Shown: one piece after another, positions 19,917 through 31,957 of the stretch
Layout: each line of letters begins with the position of its first letter
Numbering within the stretch: the stretch's first letter is position 1
Assembly: GCA_039545355.1 (NCBI GenBank)
Contig: BCJJ01000015.1
Span: 868,001 to 932,000, forward strand
Direction of reading: 5' to 3'
Length of the DNA: 64,000 nt
Source of the DNA: Trichosporon coremiiforme
Taxonomy: Eukaryota > Basidiomycota > Tremellomycetes > Trichosporonales > Trichosporonaceae
Translations under genes and position numbers: made by a program
Notes under the pieces: generated by a model
Database searches by the model: none
What the model was told of the DNA's origin: nothing
Seen by the model: the letters and a program-made list of their open reading frames with translations, nothing else

Positions 19917-22475
19917 ATGCGGAGCTTCGGCTTCGTAACCCTGGCAGCACTCGCAGCACCCGTCGCAGCCTACAGAGGTGAGCTTCAATATCAACTGCGC
20001 AACTGACATCCAGTTCCAATCAGTGACAATGACGACTACCGGGAGATCTGCTCTGGAATGTACGGCGGTAACGACGCCTACATCGAGGGTGAGCTGCTCC
20101 GTTCAAGTTGGGAGCTGACAATGCTGACAATCAGTTGCGTTTGACTCCTCTTCCTCGGGCCAGGTGGCTCTCGTCATCTACGAGTGGAAGGACATCAACT
20201 ACCTCGGCGCAGAGCAGCCGGCCGACTCGCTCGCCCCGAAACAGTATATCTGCACATCCAAGGCTGTGAGCGCGGGCCAGTGCTCGCTGGCGCAGCTCGG
20301 TGGGTTCATCACGACAACTCCTGCCGACGCCGAGTCGACAATCTACACGACGCCGCTGCGGTTCGGGTCCGGCGGCTCGGGTGCCGTCGGTACAGACGGG
20401 CACGTCCTTGCTCCCGGCTCCGGCGACCATGATGACGAGGACGGGCTGCGCCGCCGCGGGCTCAAGTTCGACCGCGACATGTTCCCGCATGTGCGGATTG
20501 GGCGCGCCGGCGCCGAGAACGTCGAGGGCACGACGCACAAGCTCCCCGGCGCTTCGAGCGACGACGAGCCCAAGAAGGTGACGCAGGAGGGCGAGCCGAT
20601 CCACGTCGAGGCGAGCGAGGGCTGGGCTGGCGACGACAAGGCTGAGACGCACACGAAGGTCGATGAGGACGGCGATGCGTCGCACATCGATGCGCCTACC
20701 AAGGTCGACGACGACGGGCTCGCGCCGCACAACGTGGCCCCGCATGGTGGCGAGGTCGATGACAACCCGAACGTCGATGGCCCCGAGGCGTCGTCTGCCG
20801 AAGCCGCGGCCGCGCAGGCGACCGAGGACACGAAGGGCGGCACGTCTGGCACCGACAAGGCCAAGAAGCCGGCACAGGAGGCTGAGCCTGACACGACTGA
20901 TAAGCCCAACACGGTCGAGGAAGAGAAGGAGCCTGTCAAGCCGCCAACGCCCGTGGGCGGCAGCGCCCAGATCGAGGGCAAGGTCAAGCAGTACACGGAG
21001 CCCATCCACTACAAGGTCCCGAACACGGGGTACTACTGCGTCGGCGTCGTGCCCGTCACGCTCGTCAAGGGCGACCAGGCGGAGCAACACGAGCGCCGTG
21101 TGTTCCACGAGGACGACGTGCTTGACCCGCGCGCGACGAACCAGCGCGGCTCGTACGAGGGCGTCGTCACGTTCCGCAACCAGTTCCAGGGCGAGCTGCC
21201 TGCCGCCGAGTACCCGAAGATTGCCGTGAGTTGTTTCGGCAGTATGTCAACTGACGCCAGTTCTACGGCTTCCTCAGCGTCCTCTACTTTGTGCTCGCGT
21301 GCGGGTGGGGCTACCTCTGCTACAAGCACTACCGGGAGCTGCTGCCGATGCAGTGGTACATCTCCGGCACGATTGTGTTCCTCGTGATCGAGATGATGGC
21401 CCTGTTCGGCTACTACCGCTACGTGAACAAGCACGGGGGTGGTGCCGGGTCTCTGGCGTTCCTGATCGTGACGGCGGTGCTGAACGCGGGGCGCACGACG
21501 CTGTCGTTCTTCCTGCTGCTCATCGTGTGCATGGGTCTCAGTGTCGTGACCCAGTCGCTCGGCACGGTCATGTACCGCGTGTGGGTCCTCACGGCGTTCC
21601 ACTTCATCTTCGGCGTCGTCTACTCGGTCGGCACAGTCAAGGTCGCGCTGGACACGGCGTCGCTCTGGGTCGTGCTCTTCATGATCTTCCCCCTGTCAAT
21701 CACGCTCACGACGTTCATGATGTGGATCATCGTGTCGCTGAACAACACGATTCTCTTCCTGAAGGAGCGCAAGCAGTCGTTCAAGCTGCGCATGTTCGAG
21801 CGCCTGTGGCGTATCCTGATCGGCGCCGTCATTGCGATTGCAATCTTCTTCGTGCTCTCGTCCATCTCGCTGTCAAACAGGATGGACGACGACTACCAGC
21901 CGAACCACTGGAAGTGGCGGTGGGTGCTCCTCGACGCGTCGCTCGCGACAATCTACCTCGTCGTGTTCGCATTGATTGCGTGGCTCTGGCGCCCGACCGA
22001 GAACAACATCCGCTTCAGCACGTCGCAGGAGCTGGCGCAGGACGAGGAGGACGCGCAGGACCACGAGATCGAGACGTACGAGCGGCGACCTGAGGCTTTG
22101 GGTCTCGAACCGATTTCCTCTCGCGACCCACAGACGATTGGCGGGGAGCCGCAGCTCCGCGCCCGTGACGAGTTTGAGCACGAGGCGTCAGAGGGCAAGG
22201 CGCTGTTCGATGCGGACCACGGCACCGACAGCGAGTCCGAGGACGAGCACAAGAAACCGCGGCACAAGCACACGGAGAGTTACCGCCGCGTCGACGCCTA
22301 CGGCAAGCCAGTCAATGTGGATCTTGGAGCCAGTGCGAGCAGCTCGAGGACGAGGGTGCAGGAGGACTCTGCCATTTTCTCCATGGGCGACAGCAGCGAT
22401 GACGAGGTGCGCTCTGCCGTTAGCATTGATCTCAGCGATGATGAGGGAGGACTTTTGAAGAGTAAGCGGGATTGA
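19917..22475 (+). CDS. GOST-family seven-transmembrane protein (Ptm1-like)
   Basis: Exons 19917-19977, 20014-20088, 20135-21225 and 21261-22475 give 813 residues. The order is typical of the Golgi-dynamics (GOST) family: a signal peptide (LAALAAPVAA), a luminal domain with VALVIYEWKD, YICT and GYYCVGVVPV, then seven membrane helices beginning FYGFLSVLYFVLACGWGYL and including PMQWYISGTIVFLVIEM. The last part carries an N-terminal-helix-adjacent motif and a long acidic cytoplasmic tail (EDEHKKPRHKH, SSDDEV). Members act in Golgi-endosome trafficking. An Asp/Glu/Ala/Pro-rich stretch of about 190 residues (roughly 133-320) interrupts the luminal domain. All four introns or junctions keep frame, with CTGAC branch sites. 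Confidence 0.9.
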
Positions 22476-23494
22476 GGGTAGGGCGTAGAGCGTAGCGAGC
22501 CACGAGCCGGAGAGCCGAGTCAAGAGTAGATGAGTCGGACCGAGTCGTAGAGTAATTCAGCCATAGACATGCATACCCATTTGTTCTGCGCGTAGCTCCA
22601 TTCATCTGTGCATCACTCGATTCATTCCGGCAGTGGCTTGCTGTGCCGATCACGATCGCCATCAAGGTATCGGCGATGCGTATCAACGTTACGCCGCCAC
22701 GACTCGCCCATTATTCATGCGTCACTAGAGTGGTTCGTTGGTGTAATGGCGCAAGCAGGAGACTTATTGACGCGCAGGTACTCACCCCTCCCTCTTTCAC
22801 CAGGGTTAATGCCTCGAGTAACGCACTCGACGGAGGCAGATTAGCGGAAATGGCGCGTTCGGGTGCGCCATATCGCTCGGGCAATTTCCGTCGCATCTCC
22901 CAATCAGCCCCCGTCGCCTCTTGGTTTCAGGGGGCGATACGCGCGCGCCAAGCACACAGAAGACGACCAGGGCGAGGCTCGGGTGGCCCGGACGTGGACG
23001 TGCACGTTGACTCGCTGTCAAGCGCAAGGTCCCCAAGGTGCGCAAGGCCCGCAAGACCTCACGAGGGGCGAGCTAAGAGAAAGGGGGGAGAAGGAGAAGA
23101 AGGAGAAAGGCGGCGTACTGCAGGTGCCCGCTGCGATGCCAGGCCTAGGGCTGGGGGCGCGCAGGAGAGAAGAAATGTTCGGAATCGCCGCCCGAGCTGG
23201 TCGAGCTGCCCGAGCTGGTCGAGCTGCCCGAGCTGGTCGAGCTGGCCGAACTGGTCAAGATGTCGGTTGTATAAAGAGAGAGAGAGAGAGCTTGGCTAGC
23301 TCAACTCGAACACTGGCGTCTCAACCCCTCACCTCCCTAGCTCACTACCGCAGCCTCATCTAGACTGTCCGTTTTCACCCCACGACAACTGTTGTCTTCC
23401 CTGTTTACCCCAGTTCTACCTCACACCTCACCACCTCACGCATTCAGCCACTTCCTCCGACCTCCTCGAACCCGATAGGCGTGAACAAGGCACA
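22476..23494. other. Intergenic, about 1 kb
   Basis: Contains a tRNA A-box-like stretch near 22735-22765 without a matching 3' half, the 18-bp tandem repeat at 23193-23256 and a short GA microsatellite at 23275-23290. It serves as the promoter region of the copper transporter gene. Confidence 0.55.
23193..23256. repeat. Tandem repeat, 18-bp unit x3.5
   Basis: CGAGCTGGTCGAGCTGCC occurs twice exactly and once with one change, followed by a partial unit. Each unit is itself two related halves. It lies about 240 bp upstream of the copper transporter ATG, next to a GA run. Confidence 0.9.
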
Positions 23495-24586
23495 ATGGAC
23501 CACTCGGGACACGACATGGCCGCCATGACCTCTGGCATGAGTGGGATGGCCCACATGGCCTCGGCGACTGGGAGCGCCATGGCTTCCGCGAGCACGGCCG
23601 CCAGCCCCAGCGGCGGGCACAGTATGGGGGGTATGGGCGGCATGGGCGGAAACGCTTGCAAGAGTGAGTCTGCGCCGCGGCCGACGGGCCGAGGGTGTCT
23701 TCCTCCCCTCCTTTCAACTCCCATTTCCCACTCCCTCCCTCACCAATAATTCCTGTCAGCTCCGGCATTGAGATTCTCGCAGGATTGCATTCTGAAGATC
23801 TGGCTGCGCTCACCCAGCAAAAATCACCAAACCCACGCTCCTCGCCCACTCGCTTCGCTCGCGGCCCCGTCGCTAACACCAGTCTCGATGCTTTGGAACT
23901 GGAACACGATCGATTCCTGCTTCCTCGCCAAGTCGTGGCACGTCACGAGCAAGGGCATGTTCGCGGGCAGTGTTCTCGGCGTCTTCTTCCTCTGCATGGC
24001 GATCGAGGCGTGGCGCCGCCTCGCGCGCGAGTTCGACCGGCGCGTCGCTGCCCAGGCCGCGATCCGGAGAGAGAAGAAAGACCTGAAAGGCCTCGGATCC
24101 AGCGGAGGGATCAGGGCGAACCATGTCCATCACGTCGTCCGGAGTCTGCTGTACGGCGTCCAGTTTGCGGCCGCGTTCCTTGTGTGAGTACGACAGAGCG
24201 GTGAGGGCCGTAGGCGCGAGCCGCGAAAGCCTCGAACCAGTTTCCTTTCCAGTCCAGAAGAGGGGGAGGGGGAGGGTTGCAGGAGTGTTTCTGGAATCCG
24301 CAGTCAACCAGTCAATCTCTGCGTCTCATCTGTCTGAACAGCGGCTACCGCTCTTCTGTCACCTCGAACCTCCTCCTAGTTTCCGAACTCTGCAATGCCA
24401 GCTTCTCTCCGCGCCCGGCCCCGCCCGCTCCGCTCGCAGTCGCTGACAAACAGCATGCTCCTCGGCATGTACTACAACGGCTTCATCCTGATCGCCATCT
24501 TCCTGGGACACACGTTCGGGTATCTCGTCTTCGGGCGGGACACGTTGGTCCCGGAGCAGCTCGTCGAGTCGGGGTGTTGCTGCTAA
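23495..24586 (+). CDS. Ctr-family copper transporter
   Basis: Exons 23495-23663, 23883-24183 and 24454-24586 give 200 residues. The N-terminus is Met/His-rich (MDHSGHDM, HSMGGMGGMGG), as expected for Cu(I) capture. CKISMLWNW precedes the first membrane segment. TM2 has the M-x3-M motif (MLLGM) and TM3 has G-x3-G (GHTFG), both hallmarks of the Ctr trimeric pore. The C-terminus ends GCCC, a likely Cu handover site. Introns are 219 and 270 nt, long for this window; joins are fixed by the conserved CKISMLWNW and MLLGMYYNG segments. Plasma membrane versus vacuolar location cannot be decided. No classical copper-response element was noticed upstream. Confidence 0.93.
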
Positions 24587-25269
24587 GTCGGGCCGAGCAC
24601 CGACCGTTGGGATATGCAAGGTGCGAGGTGCGAGACGCGAGGCGTCGCTGTCCTCGGCCCGTCGTCCCACTTCTTACTCCGCCCATCTCGCAATCTCGCC
24701 GTGTGCCATTCGGGGGCCAAACGTGGCCAAATGTGGCCTAGGACATTGTTTATGAGGGACATTGCTGTGGCGATCGCCGCTCAGAGGAGTTTTCGGGTAG
24801 TATAGTCTGCAGTGCAATGAAGATGTTTGCCACTACTCCACTGCCGAGCCGGAGGCGAGGCTGCCCCTTGGCTGGTATTCATCAGGTTCAAGTTCTGGGA
24901 AGGCGGTATCTGAATACCTGGAACCAGAAGGGCGGAACGAGCAGATCAAGTGTGAATTGGTCGGCGGGCAACTCAAAAAGTGGTGATGGACGTCGGAAGG
25001 ATTGGCGCATGATAGTCCGGCAGCTCACACGAGATCACGCAGTCGGTGCTGCGGCGAGGGGCGGACCACAATCCGAGACGCTCGACGGAGTAAACTTGCC
25101 AGAGTTCTGGTTCTGCCCCGATGTGCTGGATGAGACGACTCGAGAACAGAGTGCTGCATAATTAGTGTGTCAATGAGATGACCTAGTGTGACAGACGTCC
25201 GTCTTCCGGATCAGTCCCGACTCCTTCCCACCGGCCCATGACAGTGATACAACGTGCATGGCTCCAGCT
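24587..25269. other. Intergenic, convergent 3' flanks
   Basis: About 680 bp between the stops of the copper transporter and NTH1 genes. An open frame of 114 codons at 24817-25161 has no recognisable domain and is not called. Confidence 0.5.
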
Positions 25270-26802
25270 CTACTCCTCATCCTGCTTAACCTCTACCGTC
25301 TCCTTCACCTCCATCAACGTCTCCTCCGTCTCAGGATCCAGCACCGTCTCCCTCTTCACTTCCACCTCGACCTCTTCCCCGACCCCAGGCCCAGGCTCGA
25401 TCTTCGTCTCCTCCTCATACGCGATCTCGACCTTTGGCTCGCCAAAATCGTACACTATCTCCTTTCTTTTGCTGCCGTCCACTTTGGTCCGCGACGGACA
25501 CAGCTTCTCCTTCCCTAAGAGGCAGATGTCGCACCGCGGTCCGACCGGGAGACAGATGACCTGGAGTTAGCTCAGATGACTATGCGGCTCTGCTCCATGC
25601 TCCATGCTCCATGTTCGGCTCAGAGGCAGAGTTCGCTCCACTCCGCTCCGCTCGCGAACAAACACTCACTTGCCCAAATCCCACGAGCAAAGGGTTGATC
25701 GGCCGATGCAGCGGCGGTGGCAGCCAGGACTCGAGGTTGACGCGCGTCTCTTCCGGCGTCTTCGTAGGCGGCTTATGCCATTTCAGCCGGTTCGTGATAC
25801 GGTGCACGTGCACGTCGACGCCGATGCCCGCGTTGCTGCCGTCAGCTAAAGTTTGACGCATTTCTAGCTGCACTGAAGCGACTGCACTCGCTGAACTCGC
25901 TGCACTCGCCGCTTGGCCCACTCACATGTTCCACGCCGCCTGCAGCGCCAGAAAGCCCATCTCGGGCCCGACGCCTTTCAGCGTGCACAACTCCTCGATG
26001 GACTGGGGCACGTCCCCGTCCCACTTGTCAAGCAAGGCCCTAGCCGCGTCCTGGATGTACCCCGTCTTGCGACGCCAGAAGCCGACCTTGTTGATCGCCT
26101 CGGAGACGGTCTTCTCGTCCGCTGCGGCCAGGGTTTCGGCCGTGAGTCCGCCGGGCAGCGCGAGGTGCAAGTTGGTAACGGCCGCAGACGTCACGGCGTC
26201 CTTTGTCTGCGACGAGAGCATGAGCGAGATCAGGATGTGGAACCGCCGTGTCTGTCGTTAGCTAAAAAGAGGGGAGGAGGTCATACCTTCGGATCGAGGT
26301 CTTCCATCGTCGCCGGTCGCTCGCAGCCCATCGTGTCCACTGGCGCCTGGATGCCGGCGCGCATCCGCTCAATCAGCTGGTACTGCTCGTACCACCGAGG
26401 CGGCTCGGGGTGCGCCTTCTCCCGCTTCGCCATCGGCATCTTTGGTGTGCCGGACTTGCTCTTTGGTGCAGGCGCTTTCGCCTTGCTCAGCGTCGACGGT
26501 CCCGCCCCTGCCTCGTCCTTAACCTCGCCCTTCACCTCGCCCTTCACCTCGGTCAACGGCTCGTCCAGATCCGTCAGCGCCTCGTCCTCCGAATCCCGTT
26601 CAGGATTCGCCGGCTCCACCTTGGCCCGCTTCCTAGGCGAGTCATTGCCCTTGAAGGCGTACTGAGCGAGGTTCAGGCGTGCCGCGGCGCGTGCACTTCG
26701 TCTCCGCGGCGGTGACTCGGGCTCATCGATGTCGGGTTTCGCGTCCGTCGTAATCAGGGACACGCGCGAGTTGAGTGCGGAGCGCGTCGTCCTTAGCGCC
26801 AT
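25270..26802 (-). CDS. NTH1: Endonuclease III homologue (NTH1/NTG) with altered catalytic lysine
   Basis: Exons 26802-26287, 26251-25926, 25835-25670 and 25560-25270 give 432 residues. The N-terminal 150 residues are low complexity with KRAK-type basic patches. The glycosylase core starts [16 protein letters not shown]. The helix-hairpin-helix reads [13 protein letters not shown], where the usual lysine of GVGPK is Glu, while the catalytic Asp segment [11 protein letters not shown] is intact. A [4Fe-4S] cluster motif follows as C-x6-C-x2-C-x7-C ([17 protein letters not shown]), with the last spacing two residues longer than the usual x5. An acidic tail of about 70 residues ends the protein. 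The orthologous enzyme removes oxidised pyrimidines and has AP lyase activity that needs the lysine. The gene is divergent from ROK1 with 269 bp between start codons. Confidence 0.9.
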
Positions 26803-27071
26803 CGTGAGTCTGGCGAGAATATTGAGAATGGAATGTTGCCGGGTAGTTGATCGGATGCATGTTCTGTGCAACGCGTGTTGCGGCCCACCAGCGAATCGGC
26901 GCTGGGCGATAACGCACACCGCGCCCTCACTACGGGTGAGGTTTGGGTGGCGTCTGATTTTCCCACGGTCGTCTCCGAAAAGTTGAGCCACCCCGCCCAG
27001 CGACACCTACGAACGAGACAGCACAATCTGGCGTCATTTCTGCACCCATCTCTCTCGTTGACACACCAGAC
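26803..27071. promoter_or_regulatory. Divergent promoter of NTH1 and ROK1
   Basis: 269 bp separate the two start codons, so both promoters must lie here or overlap the leaders. No specific motif was identified. Confidence 0.5.
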
Positions 27072-29082
27072 ATGAGCTCGCCGTTCAACCTCCTCACGAC
27101 GGGGGCGCGATTTGACCGATCGCGCTTCTCGAACGACTTTGACCTCTTCACCGTGAGCTTGCGCGGTCCAGTTCGAGCTGACGGGCAGAAGAAGAAGGCC
27201 AAGAAGGACAAGGGCAAGGGCAAGGCGAAGGATGTGCTGCCGTCGTCGCTGAACTTCTTCGGCGACTCGAAGGCTGCGCCGGAAGACCCTGACTCTGGAT
27301 CCGAGAGCGGCGCCTCTTCCTCTTCCTCCTCCTCCTCCTCCTCGTCCGCCGCGTCCATCCCCGAGCCGCCGAAACAGAAGATCACGCTTACTGGCCCCGA
27401 CCCGCTACCCTCGTCGCTCGGCACTGACCTCGAGTCTCTGTTCGAGAAGGACGACACGCTGAAGAAGCCGATGCTGCGCAACCTTGCTTCTGCGAACATC
27501 CGCTCCCTGTGGGGCGTGCAATGCGCCGTCGCCGGATCGCTCCTCGACGGCCAGGACACCATGTGCGTCGCGCCGACGGGATCCGGAAAGACGCTCGCGT
27601 ACCTCCTCCCCCTGCTTGTTGCCCTGAAGGCGCCGAGCAGAAAGATGGACGACAAGGACCAGGGTGTGCGCTCCCTCATCGTCGTGCCTACGCACGACCT
27701 CGCCGTCCAGATCCACCAGGTGCTCAGCGCCATCCTGCCGCCGAAGTGGCGTGCGCTCGTGCTCTCTAAGGCGACGCAGAAGGCCGTGTGCGAGTCGGCC
27801 CCGGGGCCCAAGTTTGGCAAGACTGAGTCTGATTCTGAGTCTGAGGACGACGAGGAGGAGCGGGAAGGCAACCTCGGCATCGACTTCCTGATCGCGACGC
27901 CGGAACGACTGCACCACCTCCTCGACGAGGGTGTCGTGTCGCTTGCCAAGTGAGCTGAAGGGTGCGGAACTGTTAACTGACAGACAGGACGCGCTACCTC
28001 GTACTCGACGAGTGCGACCGCCTCCTCTCGGCCGACTTCAAGCCGCAGGTCGTCCCAATCGTCGACGCGTGCACGGGCGACGTGCAGAAGTGTCTCCTGT
28101 CAGCGACCATGCCGGCTGGCGCTGAGGAACTCGCCCGCGCGTGGCTGAAGGACGCGGGTGTGCGAGTCGTCGTGGGTCTGAAGTGAGTGTCTCCTCCGTC
28201 TCCTATCCTCATCTCACAAGCGTAAGAGTCAAAGCTGACGACCAGGGACTCGGCCGTGACGACAGTGGACCAGTCACTGCTCTACACGGGCAGCGAGCAG
28301 GGCAAGCTTCTCGCGCTCCGGAACCTGATCGCAGAGGGCGGGCTGCCGTATCCCTCGCTCATCTTCGTGCAGAGCATCGAGCGCGCAGACGAGCTCGCCC
28401 GCCAGCTCGTCCTCGACGGCGTGCGGGCTGAGGCCGTGCACGGCGCCAAGTCCAAGACGCGGCGCGATCAGGCCATCGCCGATTTCCGCACCGGCGCCGC
28501 GTGGGTGCTCGTCGTGACCGAGGTGTTGGCGCGAGGCATGGACTTCCGTGGCGTCAAGGTCGTTGTCAACTATGGTTAGTATTCCCATAGTATTCCCCTC
28601 ACTGACCTCTCACCCTTATCGAGGTGAGAGTGGGGGGCAGCTATCGTACAGGGGCGATACAGGGACGACTCCAGCTGACGCCCACAGACTTCCCGCAAAC
28701 CGTCCCCAGTTACATCCACCGAATCGGCCGCACTGGCCGTGCCGGTCGCCCCGGCAAGGCCATCACGTTCTTCTCGACCGAGGACGGTCCGTACCTGCGC
28801 ACGATCGCGAATGTGCTCCGCGCGTCCGGCTGCGCCGTGCCCGAGTACATGCTGCAGATGCCCAAGGCGAGCAAGAACCTGAAGCGCAAGCTCGCCAAGG
28901 CGCCCGTCAAGCGTAAGGCTGTTGGTGGAGGCGGTAGGGACCTCATCAAGGAGGCAGGCAAGAAGAAGAAGCAGATGATCGAGGCGAGTAAGCGCAGGAA
29001 GGAGGCTGCCAAGGGCAAGGGAGACAAGGAGGGTAAGGGGAAGAAGGCGGAGAAGGCGGAGAAGATGGACGAGAGCGACTAG
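27072..29082 (+). CDS. ROK1: DEAD-box RNA helicase Rok1 (18S rRNA maturation)
   Basis: Exons 27072-27949, 27988-28182, 28246-28574 and 28688-29082 give 598 residues. Rok1/DDX52 acts in the small-subunit processome. Motifs are seen in order: the Rok1-type entry [12 protein letters not shown], motif I APTGSGKT (about residue 167), Ia PTHDLAVQ, Ib ATPERL, motif II as DECD rather than DEAD (about 298), III SAT, then [23 protein letters not shown] and [13 protein letters not shown]. The C-terminus is Lys-rich ([13 protein letters not shown]), typical of nucleolar helicases. The N-terminal region has a serine run and an acidic [11 protein letters not shown] insertion between Ia and Ib. It ends 97 bp from the convergent GT8 gene. 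Confidence 0.93.
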
Positions 29083-29179
29083 ACTTAAGATAAGACTTTG
29101 GGACTCAATGTATTGCTGTATTCATGCTGCACAACCATGTGCATACTAGACTCTACAATGCTGTGACTAATGATCTACC

Positions 29180-30339
29180 CTACTCCTTGACCCACTGCTC
29201 GACGAGCGGTCGGTCCTCGCCCAACCGCCCTTTCACGTCATCCCACACGAGCCACCACCACGAGTGCAGCTCGTCATAGTTCTGCAAACTCTCCTGCGGC
29301 TTGGCGTGCTCCACGGCCTGGACGAGCGCTTTCGGGAGCTCGCTCTCACTGCTCTCCATTTGCGGGTGCGGATACGCGTAACCCTGTGGCCGCTTACTCC
29401 ACGGCTTATCGAGACTGATGTCAGCCCTGCACGCTCCCCGAGCTCTTCCAGGACCACACACACTCACATGTAATGCAGCAACCGGACCTCGCTGTCCTCC
29501 CAGAGATTCTTGTGCGCGGCGCGCAACGTCTTGAGCGCATTGCACCACCACGGGAGCACCTTCCATTTCCCCCTGAACACGTCGGCGAGCACGTCCTGGT
29601 CCGGGAACTGGGCAGAGGCGACAGCGTCGCTGTCGAGGTGTTGCGCGAGCTGGTCCATGAGCTCCTTCGAGGGCCGGAGCACAACGACGCCGCTGTTGAG
29701 GAGGTGCGCTGTTCGCGGGCTGTCCTTCGTTGGTTGAGGCACGCTTTCCAGCGTCGTCGGGTTGGGCTGATGGGACAGCGAACAGTTGGCCGGAATCCTG
29801 TCGTCAGCTCCGCTCCGCCTTGCTATCACAGCTGTCCGTTTCCCTTTCCTGAAAGAGTGACTCACCAGTCCTTCGGGTAGTGCGCGAACTCGAACGGGTT
29901 ACACGTGCACGCGGGGCTGGCGCCGATCCAGTCCTCGCCCAGCGGTATCGTGAACAGTTCGTCCATGCCGCGGAGCATGATCGTGTCTGCGTCAAGGAGG
30001 ATGAGGCGCTCATACCCGTGCACGCCGAAGACGGCGAGTTTCGTCCACGTGTCCGCGAACCGCTCGAAGGCGGCCTCATTCTTGACTCGCGGCTGCAGGG
30101 GTTCGATTTCATGTACCGTGAGGCCGCGCCGTCTCAGCAAGTCAACATACTCGGAGCCGAGGGAGGAGGTCGCGAGCACAACGAGGGGAAAGTTGGATAC
30201 GACGGAGAGCGTGCGATGCAGTACGAGCAGGCCTGGGGGAGTCAGTTGGGCCTTGTCAGCATAGCTGAGACGTACCTGGCACATAACTAGGGCGCGTGAC
30301 GAGCGCGGCCCATGCCTTTTTCCCCTCTGAGATGGACAT
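29180..30339 (-). CDS. Glycosyltransferase family 8 (glycogenin-like fold)
   Basis: Exons 30339-30276, 30232-29866, 29797-29468 and 29414-29180 give 331 residues. The start AALVTRPSYVPG leads into LLVLHRTL, and the nucleotide/Mn-binding DxD appears as LILLDADTIML (about residues 105-115). Later landmarks are LNSGVVVLRPS, FPDQDVLADVF and LHYILDKPW, the usual GT8 order. Such enzymes use UDP- or other NDP-sugars; the acceptor cannot be told from sequence. No signal peptide is seen, so a cytosolic enzyme is likely. The first exon is only 64 coding bases. Introns are short, with CTGAC branch sites. Confidence 0.9.
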
Positions 30340-31957
30340 GACAAGCTGGGGGAAAGCTGAGGGAAAGCTGAGGAAAGGATGGAGGAAGGACGAGGTAAGA
30401 GAGAAATCGCGATGAGATCATGACGCTCGGCGCGTCGGTACCGGGGATTGCCGATCGGCCGGCTACTATCCTCCGCTATAGGCCAGCGAGGGATGGCGAC
30501 ACCACGGCAAATTCATGCATGCATGAACGCCACCATTGGACAGAGCAGAGAAAGAAAGAGAAAGCATGCGCGTGGGTACTTTCTCGAGTCGTGCTTGCAG
30601 AGGCAGTGGCAGACGACAGGCATAAGCTGGAATGAGCGGATTATCCAGGAGAGGACTTGAGGCGTTCGCCTGGATATCGGCCGCAAGAGATAAGGGGGAG
30701 GTGCCTGCGACCGCGTGAGTTCTGCAGAGCATGCAAAGCTTCGCACGGGCTTCCAAGCCCAACGCCGTCCGTGAAGCAGCAGCATAGCAGCGTCGTTCCT
30801 GTCCAACTCCGCATGCACCATCAGCTGAGTCGCCCAAACTCTGTCATCCACACCAAACCACGGCTTCTTACGCCAAGACGTCGGCCGCATTCCCGCCAAC
30901 GGTGCAAGGTTCGGCAGCTGTGCAAGGTGGCATGCGGACGATCCCGCGTGGCCTTGAGCAGCAACCCGCTTTGTTGTGCTCGTGGTCGACATTACGAGAC
31001 ACTGAGTCATGACGGCCGGGGAGCTTTCACGGCAGCAGCACAAAAAGGCAAATGGCAAGGTCGCCCGCGTCTCTGACCTGCAGTCTCCAACTACAATGCT
31101 CACTCATTAACAGCGCAGAACGTGTGCACGCACGGAGTACTCATTCTCACCATCCGCCGCACAAAAGACATGGGGTACTCAGCGGCTCCCCAGCAAGGTC
31201 CACAGGTCTGGGTGTCAGGACACCCATGCAATCATCCGTTGCTCGTTCTCTCATCTATTTCGCCGACGCGTGATTCTTTCTCTGAGTGCACGTCCTAGCG
31301 CCAGCACTAGTGCGGAAGAAGCTACGCAGTCAGATTCTGCCTGTACCTCTCCATTCATAGCTCGTCAGATACAGCGGCAGAGAAGGTAGGGCTCCGCACC
31401 CCTATCTTCTCTTCAACGGATGCAGGCTGATGCGGGAGGAGGAAAGTGTGCAGAGGGGGATTGGATGACTCGGGGAGGGGGTTGGCTCCGAAGGGCAGGC
31501 AACCCTTCACCCGACGCGCCGATGCTGAGGTGATGGCTCGTGAAACGGCGTCGAGACCAAGGGGAGTGATGATAGATGTCTCGTCGTGCCTCGCCGTGCC
31601 TGGTCGTGCCTCGCGGCCCCCGATTTCAGTTGGCCCGTATCCTGGCACACTCTTCTTTCCGGAGTGCGCACTCCCTGGCCTCCCGGTATGCTCTGTTCGC
31701 TCTGTTCATGAGCTGCACCAGCTGTACCAGCTGCACCAGCTACGCCGGGCACGACATGAGACTGCAGGCTTCGCCTGTCTGTGGGTGTTAGCTAGGATCC
31801 TGCCGCCGATCTCGACATCGCTACTGACCTTTGACTCGCACATCGTTCATTGCTTCATTGCTCACACCACTGCTCAACGCTCACTCTCTCGACTGCCCGC
31901 ACAGCAAGCGCAAGCGCATAGCCGAAGCCCATAGCAGCGCACCGCGAGCCCCGCAAC
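30340..31957. other. Intergenic, about 1.6 kb
   Basis: Large gap between the GT8 gene and family member 3. Only unrecognisable short open frames are present. A 9-bp repeat (AGCTGCACC type, four units) lies at 31711-31746 next to a duplicated CTCTGTTCR at 31691-31708. Likely the upstream region of family member 3. Confidence 0.5.
31711..31746. repeat. Short tandem repeat, 9-bp unit x4
   Basis: AGCTGCACC / AGCTGTACC / AGCTGCACC / AGCTACGCC in direct succession, about 210 bp upstream of the ATG of family member 3. Confidence 0.8.

Noticed and set aside
22733..22780. tRNA-like 5' half (TGGTTCGTTGGTGTAATGG, then GGAGACTT)
   Set aside because: It fits an A box and resembles the start of a tRNA-Gln, but no B box or matching 3' acceptor half follows within an intron-like distance. 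At most a tRNA fragment.
23290..23494. Copper-response element upstream of the Ctr gene
   Set aside because: Looked for TTTGCTC-type sites; none seen in the proximal 200 bp.
24817..25161. 114-codon open frame between CTR and NTH1 genes
   Set aside because: No domain, located in convergent 3' flanks, composition not convincing.
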